Source: Nematostella vectensis
Taxonomy: Eukaryota > Cnidaria > Anthozoa > Actiniaria > Edwardsiidae
Assembly: GCF_932526225.1 (NCBI RefSeq)
Contig: NC_064046.1
Location: 7,117,219 to 7,181,218 of the forward strand
Direction: 5' to 3'
Length of the DNA: 64,000 nt
Positions 13,401 through 26,500 of the stretch are shown one piece after another. How positions within the stretch are numbered: position 1 is the first letter of the stretch; every line of letters starts with the position of its first letter. A program made the translations under genes and the position numbers. Below the pieces are notes generated by a model. It ran no database searches, was not told the DNA's origin, and was given only the letters and a program-made list of their open reading frames with translations.

Positions 13401-13574
13401 GGGAAGAAGAAGAAAGGAAGGCCTAAAACCACTTGACGAACAACAGTAGAGAGAGAGAGAAATGAAGAATGCAGGATGGAAGACATGGATAAGGCAAATG
13501 CTGTTGCTGCCAACAGAAGACACTGGAAGCATTCTGTGGCGTTATGTGCCACTAGGCACAAAATAGATAGGTAA
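13401..13574 (+). pseudogene. LINE (non-LTR retrotransposon) C-terminal remnant
   Basis: Reading frame 1 from 13401 gives GKKKKGRPKTT, an in-frame stop, then RTTVERER and later HWKHSVALCATRHKIDR before a TAA. The KKGRPKTTW-R-TVERE block and the terminal W-x-ALCATRHxxDR are typical of the extreme C-terminus of invertebrate non-LTR reverse-transcriptase polyproteins. The stop replaces the usual tryptophan (TGG to TGA). Nothing upstream resembles a reverse transcriptase, so this is a 5'-truncated, dead insertion. Confidence 0.7.
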
Positions 13575-13824
13575 GGTAACATGTTGTTTATTCGTTTGAC
13601 CAATAATGTGAAGAAAAACCTTTCGCTGCAGTAAGTGATAAGTCAAATTTCAATCAAAACATTCAATTTTTGGACACGTTCTCTGTGCGTCGTTGTCGTA
13701 TTATGCAAAGGAGAAAGGTGGCGGGGGTTGGGGGGGTGGTCGACACCCGTTTTTTCGTAAATAAATTAATCTGAGCATCATTTTATCATGTATTTATTCA
13801 AAGAAGTTGTTTCCCTGATCAATT

Positions 13825-14162
13825 CAGGCCCGTACCCAGGGGGTTGCAGGGGGTGCGAACGCACCCCCCTACAACGACCGAAAGTCCACTTTCGGTTCTC
13901 AATAGACGTAGACAAAACTATAAAGCATCAACTATATTTCCTTGTATGTTATTAATCCATAAGTCAGACTTGTATTTGTAGCCAAATCCGACAATAAACG
14001 TCCCGTGGAGATACTGCAAAGGCAAAAAATCCTTTTTGTTCTTTCGGGGGTGGTCAGATTTTTATCAGAAAACTCCTCCCCCCCCCCCCCTCTACCCCAG
14101 AAAAATTAGGTCCACTTTTTCGGACTTCGCACCCCCCAAGAAAAATCCTGGGTACGAGCCTG
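13825..14162. mobile_element. MITE with CAGGCYCGTACCCAGG termini
   Basis: The left end reads CAGGCCCGTACCCAGG and the right end CCTGGGTACGAGCCTG, forming near-perfect inverted termini of about 16 bp. CAATT flanks both sides (13820-13824 and 14163-14167), consistent with a target-site duplication. The ~340-bp interior has C-rich and G-rich tracts and no coding capacity. Confidence 0.75.
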
Positions 14163-14553
14163 CAATTTATCAAAAATAAAATAAATAATTTCTCACAACT
14201 GCGGTTGCATCAATCTGGCCGGTATTAAATGATATTAAACGATATCTCGGCATTTTAAAATGGCTCAAATGCCTTTTCCTTGCGACTAGTTTTTCTGTTC
14301 GTTGTATTGTTTTTTTTCGTCGTAGAACATAAACGAGGAAACGCAATGTATGATACGTCAAATATTATAAATTTTTCAATTCTTCAATTCTTCAAAAAGT
14401 TGTCTTCAATGACTTACGTCCATATACAACTTGCCTTTAATCCGGTGTTTATGAATATTTTTTAAAAATAATATAGAATTTTATGACAAGAGAAGCGGAA
14501 ACAACTTTTCTGTCCACCCATGTTAAGCTAGATTCCTGTCAGGCCGTGATCTA

Positions 14554-17500
14554 CTAGATTTCTGTCCTGGCCATGAAATACAGATCAGCAATAGCCACTA
14601 TGATCGCCAGGAATGTACCAATGATGACTCTCTAGGGTGGAAATGACAGACATGTAAATGATAAAATGTAAGAAGGTGACTCTTTGGGCATGGAGGAAAT
14701 AAATAAATAATAAGTACGGAAGGTGAGAAGCATTTGTCTTTGGGGCCTTGATTACCTAATCTTGTATTCATTTCCCCTTATCCCCCACCCTTACCCCCCC
14801 CCCCCCCCCATCTGATATCAAACTATTAACCTTACTTAGCACACCCCTCCCCCCATCTGATATCAAACTATTAACCTTACTTAGCACACCCCTTACCCCT
14901 GCCCCCATCTGATATCAAACTATTAACCTTACTTAGCACACCCCTCCCCCCATCTGATATCAAACTATTAACCTTACTTAGCACACCCCTCCCCCCATCT
15001 GATATCAAACTATTAATCTTACTTAGCACACCCCTCCCCCCATCTGATATCAAACTATTAACCTTACTTAGCACACCCCTTACCCCCCATCTGATATCAA
15101 ACTATTAACCCTACTTAGCACACCCCTTACCCCCATCTGATATCAAACTATTAACCTTACTTAGCACACCCCTTACCCCCATCTGATATCAAACTATTAA
15201 CCCTACTTAGCACACCCCTTACCCCCATCTGATATCAAACTATTAACCTTACTTAGCACACCCCTTACCCCCATCTGATATCAAACTATTAACCTTACTT
15301 AGCACACCCCTTACCCCCATCTGATATCAAACTATTAACCTTACTTAGCACACCCCTTACCCCCATCTGATATCAAACTATTAACCTTACTTAGCACACC
15401 CCTCCCCCCTATCTGATATCAAACTATTAACCTTACTTAGCACACCCCTTCCCCCCCAATCTGATATTAAACTATTAACCTTACTTAGCACACCCCTTAC
15501 CCCTGCCCCCATCTGATATCAAACTATTAACCTTACTTAGCACACCCCTCCCCCCATCTGATATCAAACTATTAACCTTACTTAGCACACCCCTTACCCC
15601 CCCATCTTATATCAAACTATTAACCTTACTTAGCACACCCCTCCCCCCATCTGATATCAAACTATCAACCTTACTTAGCACAACCTTCCCCCCATCTGAT
15701 ATCAAACTATTAACCTTACTTAGCACACCCCTCCCCCCATCTGATATCAAACTATTAACCTTACTTAGCACACACCTCCCCCTATCTGATATCAAACTAT
15801 TAACCTTAATTAGCACACCCCTTACCCCCATCTGATATCAAACTATTAACCTTACTTAGCACACCCCTTACCCCCCCCCCCCCCCCAATCTGATATCAAA
15901 CTATTAACCTTACTTAGCACACACCTCCCCCCATCTGATATCAAACTATTAACCTTACTTAGCACACCCCTCCCCCCATCTGATATCAAACTATTAACCT
16001 TACTTAGCACACCCCTTACCCCCCATCTGATATCAAACTATTAACCTTACTTAGCACACCCCTTACCCCCATCTGATATCAAACTATTAACCTTACTTAG
16101 CACACCCCTTACCCCCCCCCAATCTGATATCAAACTATTAATCTTACTTAGCACACCCCTTACCCCCATCTGATATCAAACTATTAACCTTACTTAGCAC
16201 ACCCCTTACCCTAGCACACCCCTCCCCCCATCTGATATCAAACTATTAACCCTACTTAGCACACCCCTCCCCCCATCTGATATCAAACTATTAACCTTAA
16301 TTAGCACACCCCTTACCCCATCTGATATCAAACTATCAACCATATTTAGCACACCCCTGCCCCCATCTGATATCAAACTATTAACCTTACTTAGCACACC
16401 CCTTACCCCCCATCTGATATCAAACTATTAACCTTACTTAGCACACCCCTTACCCCCATCTGATATCAAACTATTAACCTTACTTAGCACACCCCTCCCC
16501 CCTATCTGATATCAAACTATTAACCTTACTTAGCACACCCCTTCCCCCCCAATCTGATATTAAACTATTAACCTTACTTAGCACACCCCTTACCCCTGCC
16601 CCCATCTGATATCAAACTATTAACCTTACTTAGCACACCCCTCCCCCCATCTGATATCAAACTATTAACCTTACTTAGCACACCCCTTACCCCCCCATCT
16701 TATATCAAACTATTAACCTTACTTAGCACACCCCTCCCCCCATCTGATATCAAACTATCAACCTTACTTAGCACAACCTTCCCCCCATCTGATATCAAAC
16801 TATTAACCTTACTTAGCACACCCCTCCCCCCATCTGATATCAAACTATTAACCTTACTTAGCACACACCTCCCCCTATCTGATATCAAACTATTAACCTT
16901 AATTAGCACACCCCTTACCCCCATCTGATATCAAACTATTAACCTTACTTAGCACACCCCTTACCCCCCCCCCAATCTGATATCAAACTATTAACCTTAC
17001 TTAGCACACACCTCCCCCCATCTGATATCAAACTATTAACCTTACTTAGCACACCCCTCCCCCCATCTGATATCAAACTATTAACCTTACTTAGCACACC
17101 CCTTACCCCCCATCTGATATCAAACTATTAACCTTACTTAGCACACCCCTTACCCCCATCTGATATCAAACTATTAACCTTACTTAGCACACCCCTTACC
17201 CCCCCCAATCTGATATCAAACTATTAATCTTACTTAGCACACCCCTTACCCCCATCTGATATCAAACTATTAACCTTACTTAGCACACCCCTTACCCTAG
17301 CACACCCCTCCCCCCATCTGATATCAAACTATTAACCCTACTTAGCACACCCCTCCCCCCATCTGATATCAAACTATTAACCTTAATTAGCACACCCCTT
17401 ACCCCCATCTGATATCAAACTATTAACCTTACTTAGCACACCCCTTACCCCCCCCCCCAATCTGATATCAAACTATTAACCTTACTTAGCACACCCCTCC

Positions 17501-20500
17501 CCCCATCTGATATCAAACTATTAACCTTAATTAGCACACCCCTTACCCCCATCTGATATCAAACTATCAACCTTACTTAGCACACCCCTCCCCCCCATCT
17601 AATATCAAACTATTAACCTTACTTAGCACACCCCTTACCCCATCTGATATCAAACTATCAACCATATTTAGCACACCCCTGCCCCCATCTGATATCAAAC
17701 TATTAACCTTACTTAGCACACCCCTTACCCCCCATCTGATATCAAACTATTAACCTTACTTAGCACACCCCTTACCCCCATCTGATATCAAACTATTAAC
17801 CTTACTTAGCACACCCCTTACCCCCCCCCCCCAATCTGATATCAAACTATTAATCTTACTTAGCACACCCCTTACCCCCATCTGATATCAAACTATTAAC
17901 CTTACTTAGCACACCCCTTACCCTAGCACACCCCTCCCCCCATCTGATATCAAACTATTAACCCTACTTAGCACACCCCTCCCCCCATCTGATATCAAAC
18001 TATTAACCTTAATTAGCACACCCCTTACCCCCATCTGATATCAAACTATTAACCTTACTTAGCACACCCCTTACCCCCCCCCAATCTGATATCAAACTAT
18101 TAACCTTACTTAGCACACCCCTCCCCCTATCTGATATCAAACTATTAACCTTAATTAGCACACCCCTTACCCCCATCTGATATCAAACTATCAACCTTAC
18201 TTAGCACACCCCTCCCCCCCATCTAATATCAAACTATTAACCTTACTTAGCACACCCCTTACCCCATCTGATATCAAACTATCAACCATATTTAGCACAC
18301 CCCTGCCCCCATCTGATATCAAACTATTAACCTTACTTAGCACACCCCTTACCCCCCATCTGATATCAAACTATTAACCTTACTTAGCACACCCCTTACC
18401 CCCATCTGATATCAAACTATCAACCTTACTTAGCACACCCCTTACCCCCATCTGATATCAAACTATCAACCTTACTTAGCACACCCCTTACCCCCATTTG
18501 ATATCAAACTATTAACCTTACTTAGCACACCCCTTACCCCCATCTGATATCAAACTATCAACCTTACTTAGCACACCTCTTACCCCCCCCCCCCCAATCT
18601 GATATCAAACTATTAACCTTACTTAGCACACCCCCTGATCTGATATCAAACTATTAACCTTACTTAGCACACCCCTTACCCCCCATCTGATATCAAACTA
18701 TTAACCTTACTTAGCACACCCCTTACCCCCCATCTGATATCAAACTATTAACCTTACTTAGCACACCCCTTACCCCATCTGATATCAAACTATTAACCTT
18801 ACTTAGCACACCCCTTACCCCCATCTCATATCAAACTATCAACCTTACTTAGCACACCCCTTACCCCCATCTGATATCAAACTATCAACCTTACTTAGCA
18901 CACCCCTTACCCCCATTTGATATCAAACTATTAACCTTACTTAGCACACCCCTTACCCCCATCTGATATCAAACTATCAACCTTACTTAGCACACCTCTT
19001 ACCCCCCCCCCCCCCCCAATCTGATATCAAACTATTAACCTTACTTAGCACACCCCTTACCCCCCATCTGATATCAAACTATTAACCTTACTTAGCACAC
19101 CCCTTACCCCCCATCTGATATCAAACTATTAACCTTACTTAGCACACCCCTTACCCCATCTGATATCAAACTATTAACCTTACTTAGCACACCCCTTACC
19201 CCCCATTTGATATCAAACTATTAACCTTACTTAGCACACCCCTTACCCCTCCCCCCATCTGATATCAAACTATTAACCTTACTTAGCACACCCCTCCCCC
19301 CATCTGATATCAAACTATTAACCTTACTTAGCACACCCCTCCCCCCATCTGATATCAAACTATTAACCTTAATTAGCACACCCCTTACCCCCCATCTGAT
19401 ATCAAACTATTAACCTTACTTAGCACACCCCTTACCCCCATCTGATATCAAACTATTAACCTTACTTAGCACACCCCTCCCCCCATCTGATATCAAACTA
19501 TTAACCTTACTTAGCACACCCCTTACCCCATCTGATATCAAACTATTAACCTTACTTAGCACACCCCTTACCCCCATCTGATATCAAACTATTAACCTTA
19601 CTTAGCACACCCCTTACCCCCATCTGATATAAAACTATTAACCCTACTTAGCACACCCCTTACCCCATCTGATATCAAACTATTAACCTTACTTAGCACA
19701 CCCCTCCCCCCATCTGATATCAAACTATTAACCTTACTTAGCACACCCCTCCCCCCATCTGATATCAAACTATTAACCTTACTTAGCACACCCCTTACCC
19801 CCCATCTGATATCAAACTATTAACCTTACTTAGCACACCCCTTACCCTCCATCTGATATCAAACTATTAACCTTACTTAGCACACCCCTCCCCCATCTGA
19901 TATCAAACTATTAACCTTACTTAGCACACCCCTTCCCCCCCCCCATCTTCTATCAAACTATCAACCTTACTTAGCACACCCCTTACCCCCCCCCATCTGA
20001 TATCAAACTATTAACCTTACTTAGCACACCCCTTACCCCCCATCTGATATTAAACTATTAACCTTAATTAGCACACCCCTTACCCCCCATCTGATATCAA
20101 ACTATTAACCTTACTTAGCACACCCCTTACCCCCCATCTGATATCAAACTATTAACCTTACTTAGCACACCCCTTACCCCCATCTGATATCAAACTATTA
20201 ACCTTACTTAGCACACCCCTCCCCCCCATCTGATATCAAACTATTAACCTTACTTAGCACACCCCTTACCCCCATCTGATATCAAACTATTAACCTTACT
20301 TAGCACACCCTTCCCCCCATCTGATATCAAACTATTAACCTTACTTAGCACACCCCTTCCCCCCCCCCCATCTTCTATCAAACTATTAACCTTACTTAGC
20401 ACACCCCGTCCCCCCCATCTGATATCAAACTATTAACCTTAATTAGCACACCCCTCCCCCCCATCTGATATCAAACTATTAACCTTACTTAGCACACCCC

Positions 20501-23500
20501 TTACCCCCCTATCTGATATCAAACTATTAACCTTACTTAGCACACCCCTCCCCCCATCTGATATCAAACTATTAACATTACTTAGCACACCCCTTACCCC
20601 CCATCTGATATCAAACTATTAACCTTACTTAGCACACCCCTTACCCCCATCTGATATCAAACTATTAACCTTACTTAGCACACCCCTCCCCCCATCTGAT
20701 ATCAAACTATTAACCTTACTTAGCACACCCCTTACCCCCCATCTGATATCAAACTATTAACCTTACTTAGCACACCCCTCCCCCCCATCTGATATCAAAC
20801 TATTAACCTTACTTAGCACACCCCTTACCCCCATCTGATATCAAACTATTAACCCTACTTAGCACACCCCTTACCCCCCATCTGATATCAAACTATTAAC
20901 CTTACTTAGCACACCCCTTACCCCCCATCTGATATCAAACTATTAACCTTACTTAGCACACCCCTCCCCCCCATCTGATATCAAACTATTAACCTTACTT
21001 AGCACACCCCTCCCCCCATCTGATATCAAACTATTAACCTTACTTAGCACACCCCTTACCCCCCCCCCCCATATGGTAACAAATCTATTAACCTTACCAT
21101 GCTCATTTCCTGAAATGCAAATTGGGATGATGCAAACCCAAACATAAAGGCAGCCCCAACGCTGAGCACAAAGTTGACAATCGATGAGACTTGTCTTGAG
21201 GTGGAGCGGACTACAAACATACCAGATTAAAGCTTTTAGACAGGGGTATTCAACATGTCTTATAGTTCACATTCTAGTGATGTGTCCTTTGGCAAGTGCA
21301 TACAGGGAAATTTAGTTTCTAAATTTCTCTCATGCATTAATAAAGAGGGAAATTTCCCTCTACATCAGTGCATGAGAGAAATTATAGCATGGCATATCGG
21401 GGAATTTGGTGCTTATATGTCCCCTCAACCTCAGGATGACTAGTTAAAGTCCCTCAGCCTGCGGCGTAAGGACTTCGGTTGCTGGGAATAAATTCCCTTG
21501 TGCCATGCTATAACTTATAAGAAACTGATGCAAGAGGAGAAGAAACTTTAGAGACAATGGTCTGTTATATAGCCACTTCTAAGTATTGCTCAAACTCATG
21601 TAGATATGGGATGTAGTTGTTCTTCAGGGCCTTCCATAGCAAGGGATAGGGGACTGTTAGGGGACTTGATCCCCCTATCTGTCCCAATCCTTCAAAACTT
21701 CTAAAAAAATAATAAAAAAATGACCAGTTAGGGAGTGGCTGTATTCCTCCAATGCTTTATCATGTTGTGGCATCATTAGTGTGGCATTTTAGTGACAGGG
21801 TGACTTAGAGAGTGACAGAGGTCTGAAGTTCTGTGTGTGATGCACAGTGTGAGCTTGAATGTGCTGCATTTAAAATCTCACCTACTACTGTCTATGGGAA
21901 GAACTAAATGAAACTGACCTTCAGCTCCTAGAGTGTCTCTCTGTTTCTGCTCCAGTGCAGGCCCGACATTGGCAACCATCTGGTCATATTGTATTTGCTC
22001 CTGTTTGGCCCGCAGTTTATTCAGCCGAGCAACTAGTTCAGGATTCTGAGCAAAGAAATCACACCTGGTCAGTTGATTTGATAGGCAAGAAGAAATTGGG
22101 TTGCTTAAAGTGCATCTGAAGAAATAAAAGGGATTTCCTCCAAAACAGTTAATTCATTGATATCTATTATCTTCTATGCTAGAAGAATGGCTACTACCAG
22201 AAAAATCATTTTTTTCCCAAATCCCAGATTCTTTTACGGCCCTTTGATTGAACCTGTCTGTAAAACACCTACTTGCCCAGTCCCCTCACGGCTAAAGCAT
22301 GAGTTGGCACAAAGGATCACCAAATAAGGAGTATTGTGCAAGTTTGTGTGAGTTTTGTGAGAGAAAACGATTCAAACAACACATGCAGTGTCTTTACTTT
22401 GAAACTTTATTTGACATGGAAATAAAGTGTTTTTCCTCTTGGTAGCTGGCTATACAAATATAAAATGTATTTCCTTTTGCATTTTAAAGTAGCTCTTATT
22501 GATAGCTTAAATGGATTTGCAATTTTGAAGCCATTTAATTTGCATTACTTGCCCCAACATGGTGCCTCTATCATAGTTTACTAAACTAGTTGTAGGAAAT
22601 GCTGATTATCTCGCTGAAAGATGTGTTCTTTAGATATATAGATATAGCTCACATATAATTTGAATAATGTATGACATTTTTTTGCACAAATAGTAATAGA
22701 ATTTGCTTTGACATTTTTGCTGTGTATTTAAACACCATATTTTGTTCCATCTCACTAGAAATGTAAACATTGCTAAATGCTTTTTGCTGTCTTTTCCTCT
22801 CAGTGCTCTGACTAAATATCAATATTAAGCATCAAATATGCACTTTTGACGACTAAGACTAGTCGTAGATGAAAATAAAGACCCTTTGAGCAGTCATATT
22901 TTGTCTAACAATTTCATCTCACCAAAACTTGCCATTTTGGTGTGGGTTACAGCAATTCCACCTAGCAAAAAATGCTTGATATCTTGCTCAAAGTTGGGTC
23001 TTTTAGGTATTCGTATGGGTCACAGACAACTTCAATGATACATGATCCTCAAAACCTAGATGAAATGCTTAAGGGAATTTACGCTAAATGCGTTACTGTG
23101 AGTGCTCATGTAAAGATATTTATACATTACAAAATACTCATGCAAACTTGGAAAAAGATCGATAATGAAAACGGGTAATTTGTTTAATTTCATTTTAGGA
23201 GCGTATATTTTAGAGACAGCATCTGAATGTACAATTTGCTGTGTTCAAACAAAAGTAGCGTAGAATCAAAGACCAAAGCGAAGGATTACGTAAAAAAAAT
23301 TAATATCAAACAACAAAATATCTGGTGAGCACTTGTACTGGTGTGATGTTGCCATGAAATAAAAATAAAATAAAATAAACTTTATGATGTAAGTTAACTC
23401 ATATAATTTGTTTTGTCTGTATCTACAGATATCACACTCATGATTCTACTGTTGTCCTTTTGCTTCTCTATTTTTTGATAATTTGCCAGCCAAACATAGA

Positions 23501-26500
23501 TTATCAGCAGAAGGCTTGTCTTGGTATGGCAAATATATGTTGCTGTAGCCTTGTTGAGTTGCTTTCTCTGTCTCGATGTCACTGGCATCGCTTTCTCACT
23601 CAGCAGAGCTTGTCGTTTCATGAGGAGAAGTGCTCATTTTCATGAATGAAGATGCAGACTGCGCGCGAGCTGACAAGTTACATTTTTGCGCCACGTGACC
23701 GCAATCATTTGTCATTCAGCAACAAAGGTGATTGCTATATTCAAAGAGCTGTAAAAGAATAGGGGATTTGTGAAAGAAAACATTTTTTTTGGTAATATCG
23801 TTTCTTCTAGCCTAGGAGATTATAAAATATCAATGACTGGGAAGTTTTGGAGGATATCACTTTTATTCCTTCTGATGCACTTTAATTCAAAAGCAAGCAA
23901 GCTTTAGTTCAATAGCAAGGAGTCTAACACAGGGGTTTACCTAATAATAAGAGAAGCTCTAAAAAGGCAATGGACACAAAAATCTTAAAAATTGAACTGC
24001 TTTCAATGTTTCCTTATGCATGCAAACTTCAAAGGCAATTTTCACTGTAATACTTTAAAGGCAACATTGTTATTAGTATATTACTTGTTCCACTTGAAGT
24101 CAATGTTGACCAAGTAATTATTAAAGTGTCAATTGATAAACGTTTAAAACTTCAGCTTTCAAAAATGGGGGTCAGTTAAACAAAAGTCCCAAGCGTAACA
24201 TTGTTACCACTTCTCACCCTCTCTGGTGGCCTTGGAGGTTCCACATAAAGTTCACTTCCCTCCAGCATTTCATGCAAGTACGCTGGCCTGTCATCCTCTA
24301 AGGAAATAAGACAAAGTCTAACAAAGCATGTAAATGGTGGGCAAGATGAGTAGTTAGTTATTTAACAATTTACATTGCTGTCAGCTAACCTGCTTTAGGC
24401 TGGTGTCACAAGATTTTGGACCTCATCACAAGCCTAATTTTTGTGAGAATGTTCATACATTCTCTGTATTCAGCCGCATTAGTTCTTTTTTTTTTCCACA
24501 TATTTACTGTATTTCACCTGATTTCACAAGATTTCTGTCCAAGATGGGTTGACAGCTATGAATGTATGCAGTGTTGATTAGTATGCTTCTCTCCTTTTAT
24601 ATGTATTCTCTTCGTTGGAGCGAAGTGAACCAAAAAATACGAAGGGCTACCGCTCGAAACGTCAGCACAACCACTCTGTTTCACAGCGGCGTTTAAGGGT
24701 GTACTGACATCTGTTGCTAAGGAAAAGTTAATATAGCATAAAAGCCTTGTAGAAAGTCATGAGGGACTGATATTTGCCAAGTTGACCAACAAAAGTGTGC
24801 TGACTATTATGATGACGTTACCCCGTGACGTCATAATGTGACGTCATAGATACAGATAAAAGCAAATATTCAAAGTAATTTTGCTCGAAAACAAATATTG
24901 AATACGTTTTATGAATCTTGAGGGATGGGTGCATTAAGCCAAGCATGCGTTTTAGAAATGATTGAGTAATTGTTTTTTTTTAATGATTTTTCAAAGGTCC
25001 TGAAATCCAGATTATTTGATATAATTTTGGTTTCTGTTAGATTAACGCTAAATCCATGCTTGGCTTTATGAAGGAGGTTTTAATAAAAAAGAATACAGAA
25101 AAAATATTAAGTTTTGAAATAATTTGACGACAAAAAAAACTTTTTTTTTAGAAAAACGCAGAACCAGAAGTGAAACAAATCTGGCGCATGCACATTCGGC
25201 CTGCCTAGACACACTGATATCTCACATGATGAAATTGAAAGTTTAAAAACAAATTCCAATAGTGTTTCGTGGTATTTAAACTTCAAAGGAACGACATCCA
25301 TCATGTCATGATGAAAATTGAAAAAGTATTTTAAAATTCTGATACAGCGCGTGCTACTTTGAAATAAGATTTTTCAGTGCATGCGCGAGCGTTTGCAACC
25401 GGTGTTTGCAGCGCACGCAGGTAGTGAAAATTGAAAACTTTGGCTTCAAACAGGTTGGCTTCAATAAATCTCTGCTGAATCTTCGTTTTTACAAAATATG
25501 GGAAATATCATCACCTGAAAAGGCTGATATCAACTTAAAGTCAAATTGGGGAAATTGAAACGCAAATTTTTGTTTCTTTTACTTCAGGAAAGCTTGTGAA
25601 TGACAAATTCCTTGTTATGTATATGCGCGCGCTCAACGCCACCAGCGTAGCAACGTCGTTTGAGCAACACTAATGTCAGTACACCCTTAACATACCTTAC
25701 ATACAATGCTTCCCGGCGTAATTAATCGACAAAAATCGATCATCGGTTTGCCGATCGATAACTTGATATTAATAGATGAAATCAGCTGATTAATATCGAT
25801 TGATATTGGTAATTGATGATTAATCGATAGTCACACGAAGATATTCCTTAATTTCATCGATTATCATCGGCTGTCATCGATTGACTACCCTGGCTTCGAT
25901 ATTTTATAACATTTTCCGGGGCCAACAAATGTTCATAATGTTTCAGTTTAGTTTTCAGTTTAATCTTTGTTTATCGAGGGTAACATATTTAACCGAATAT
26001 ACAGTTTTCTAACAAATGGCCCTCGGTTAGTAAGTACTGTCACTGGGGGTGGTTACTGCCAGAGGGTTTATTGCATCCCCAGTGGTTCTTTTACGTCCCT
26101 TTGGTTCAGGTTAGTGTTGTGCAGTTTGAAGAGACGGGACCTCCAGTTTAGTGTCCTTATCCGAGAAGACTGGAAACACGGAAGAATGACTTCAACTCAC
26201 TTGTGACACAAATTCGAATCAAGGCAGGAACCTGGAAAAAAATCCCCAGTTTGAGCCAGGATTCGAACCTGGGCCACATCCGTGAGAGGCCGACGCCCTA
26301 ACACACTAGGCCACCCATGCTCCAACCACGCTCATTGGTGGAAGTGGAATCAGCTTCGGTGTATCGAAAAAAAAAACGCTTACTGAATGACTGTTGTTGC
26401 GATTGTTGATAGTCATTAGTGGAGCTATGATTTGTTGAAATGCTCTTTAATGTTTTGCTCGTTTTGTCGACAGAGATCATAGCAGGCCGCTCGCTACACT

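Noticed and set aside
14781-21070. CRISPR-like array
   Set aside because: Regular spacing, but there are no unique spacers: the linkers are C-runs of differing length, and the context is a eukaryotic intron.
22972-23178. 68-codon plus-strand frame
   Set aside because: Antisense in TMEM199 intron 2, no family resemblance, no splice context.
23394-23645. Possible decayed coding fragment on the minus strand
   Set aside because: Two overlapping frames with some coding-like words, but stops intervene and no domain could be named.
26245-26324. tRNA gene
   Set aside because: A and B boxes are present but the acceptor stem does not close and a SINE body follows, with a second body copy at 58257.
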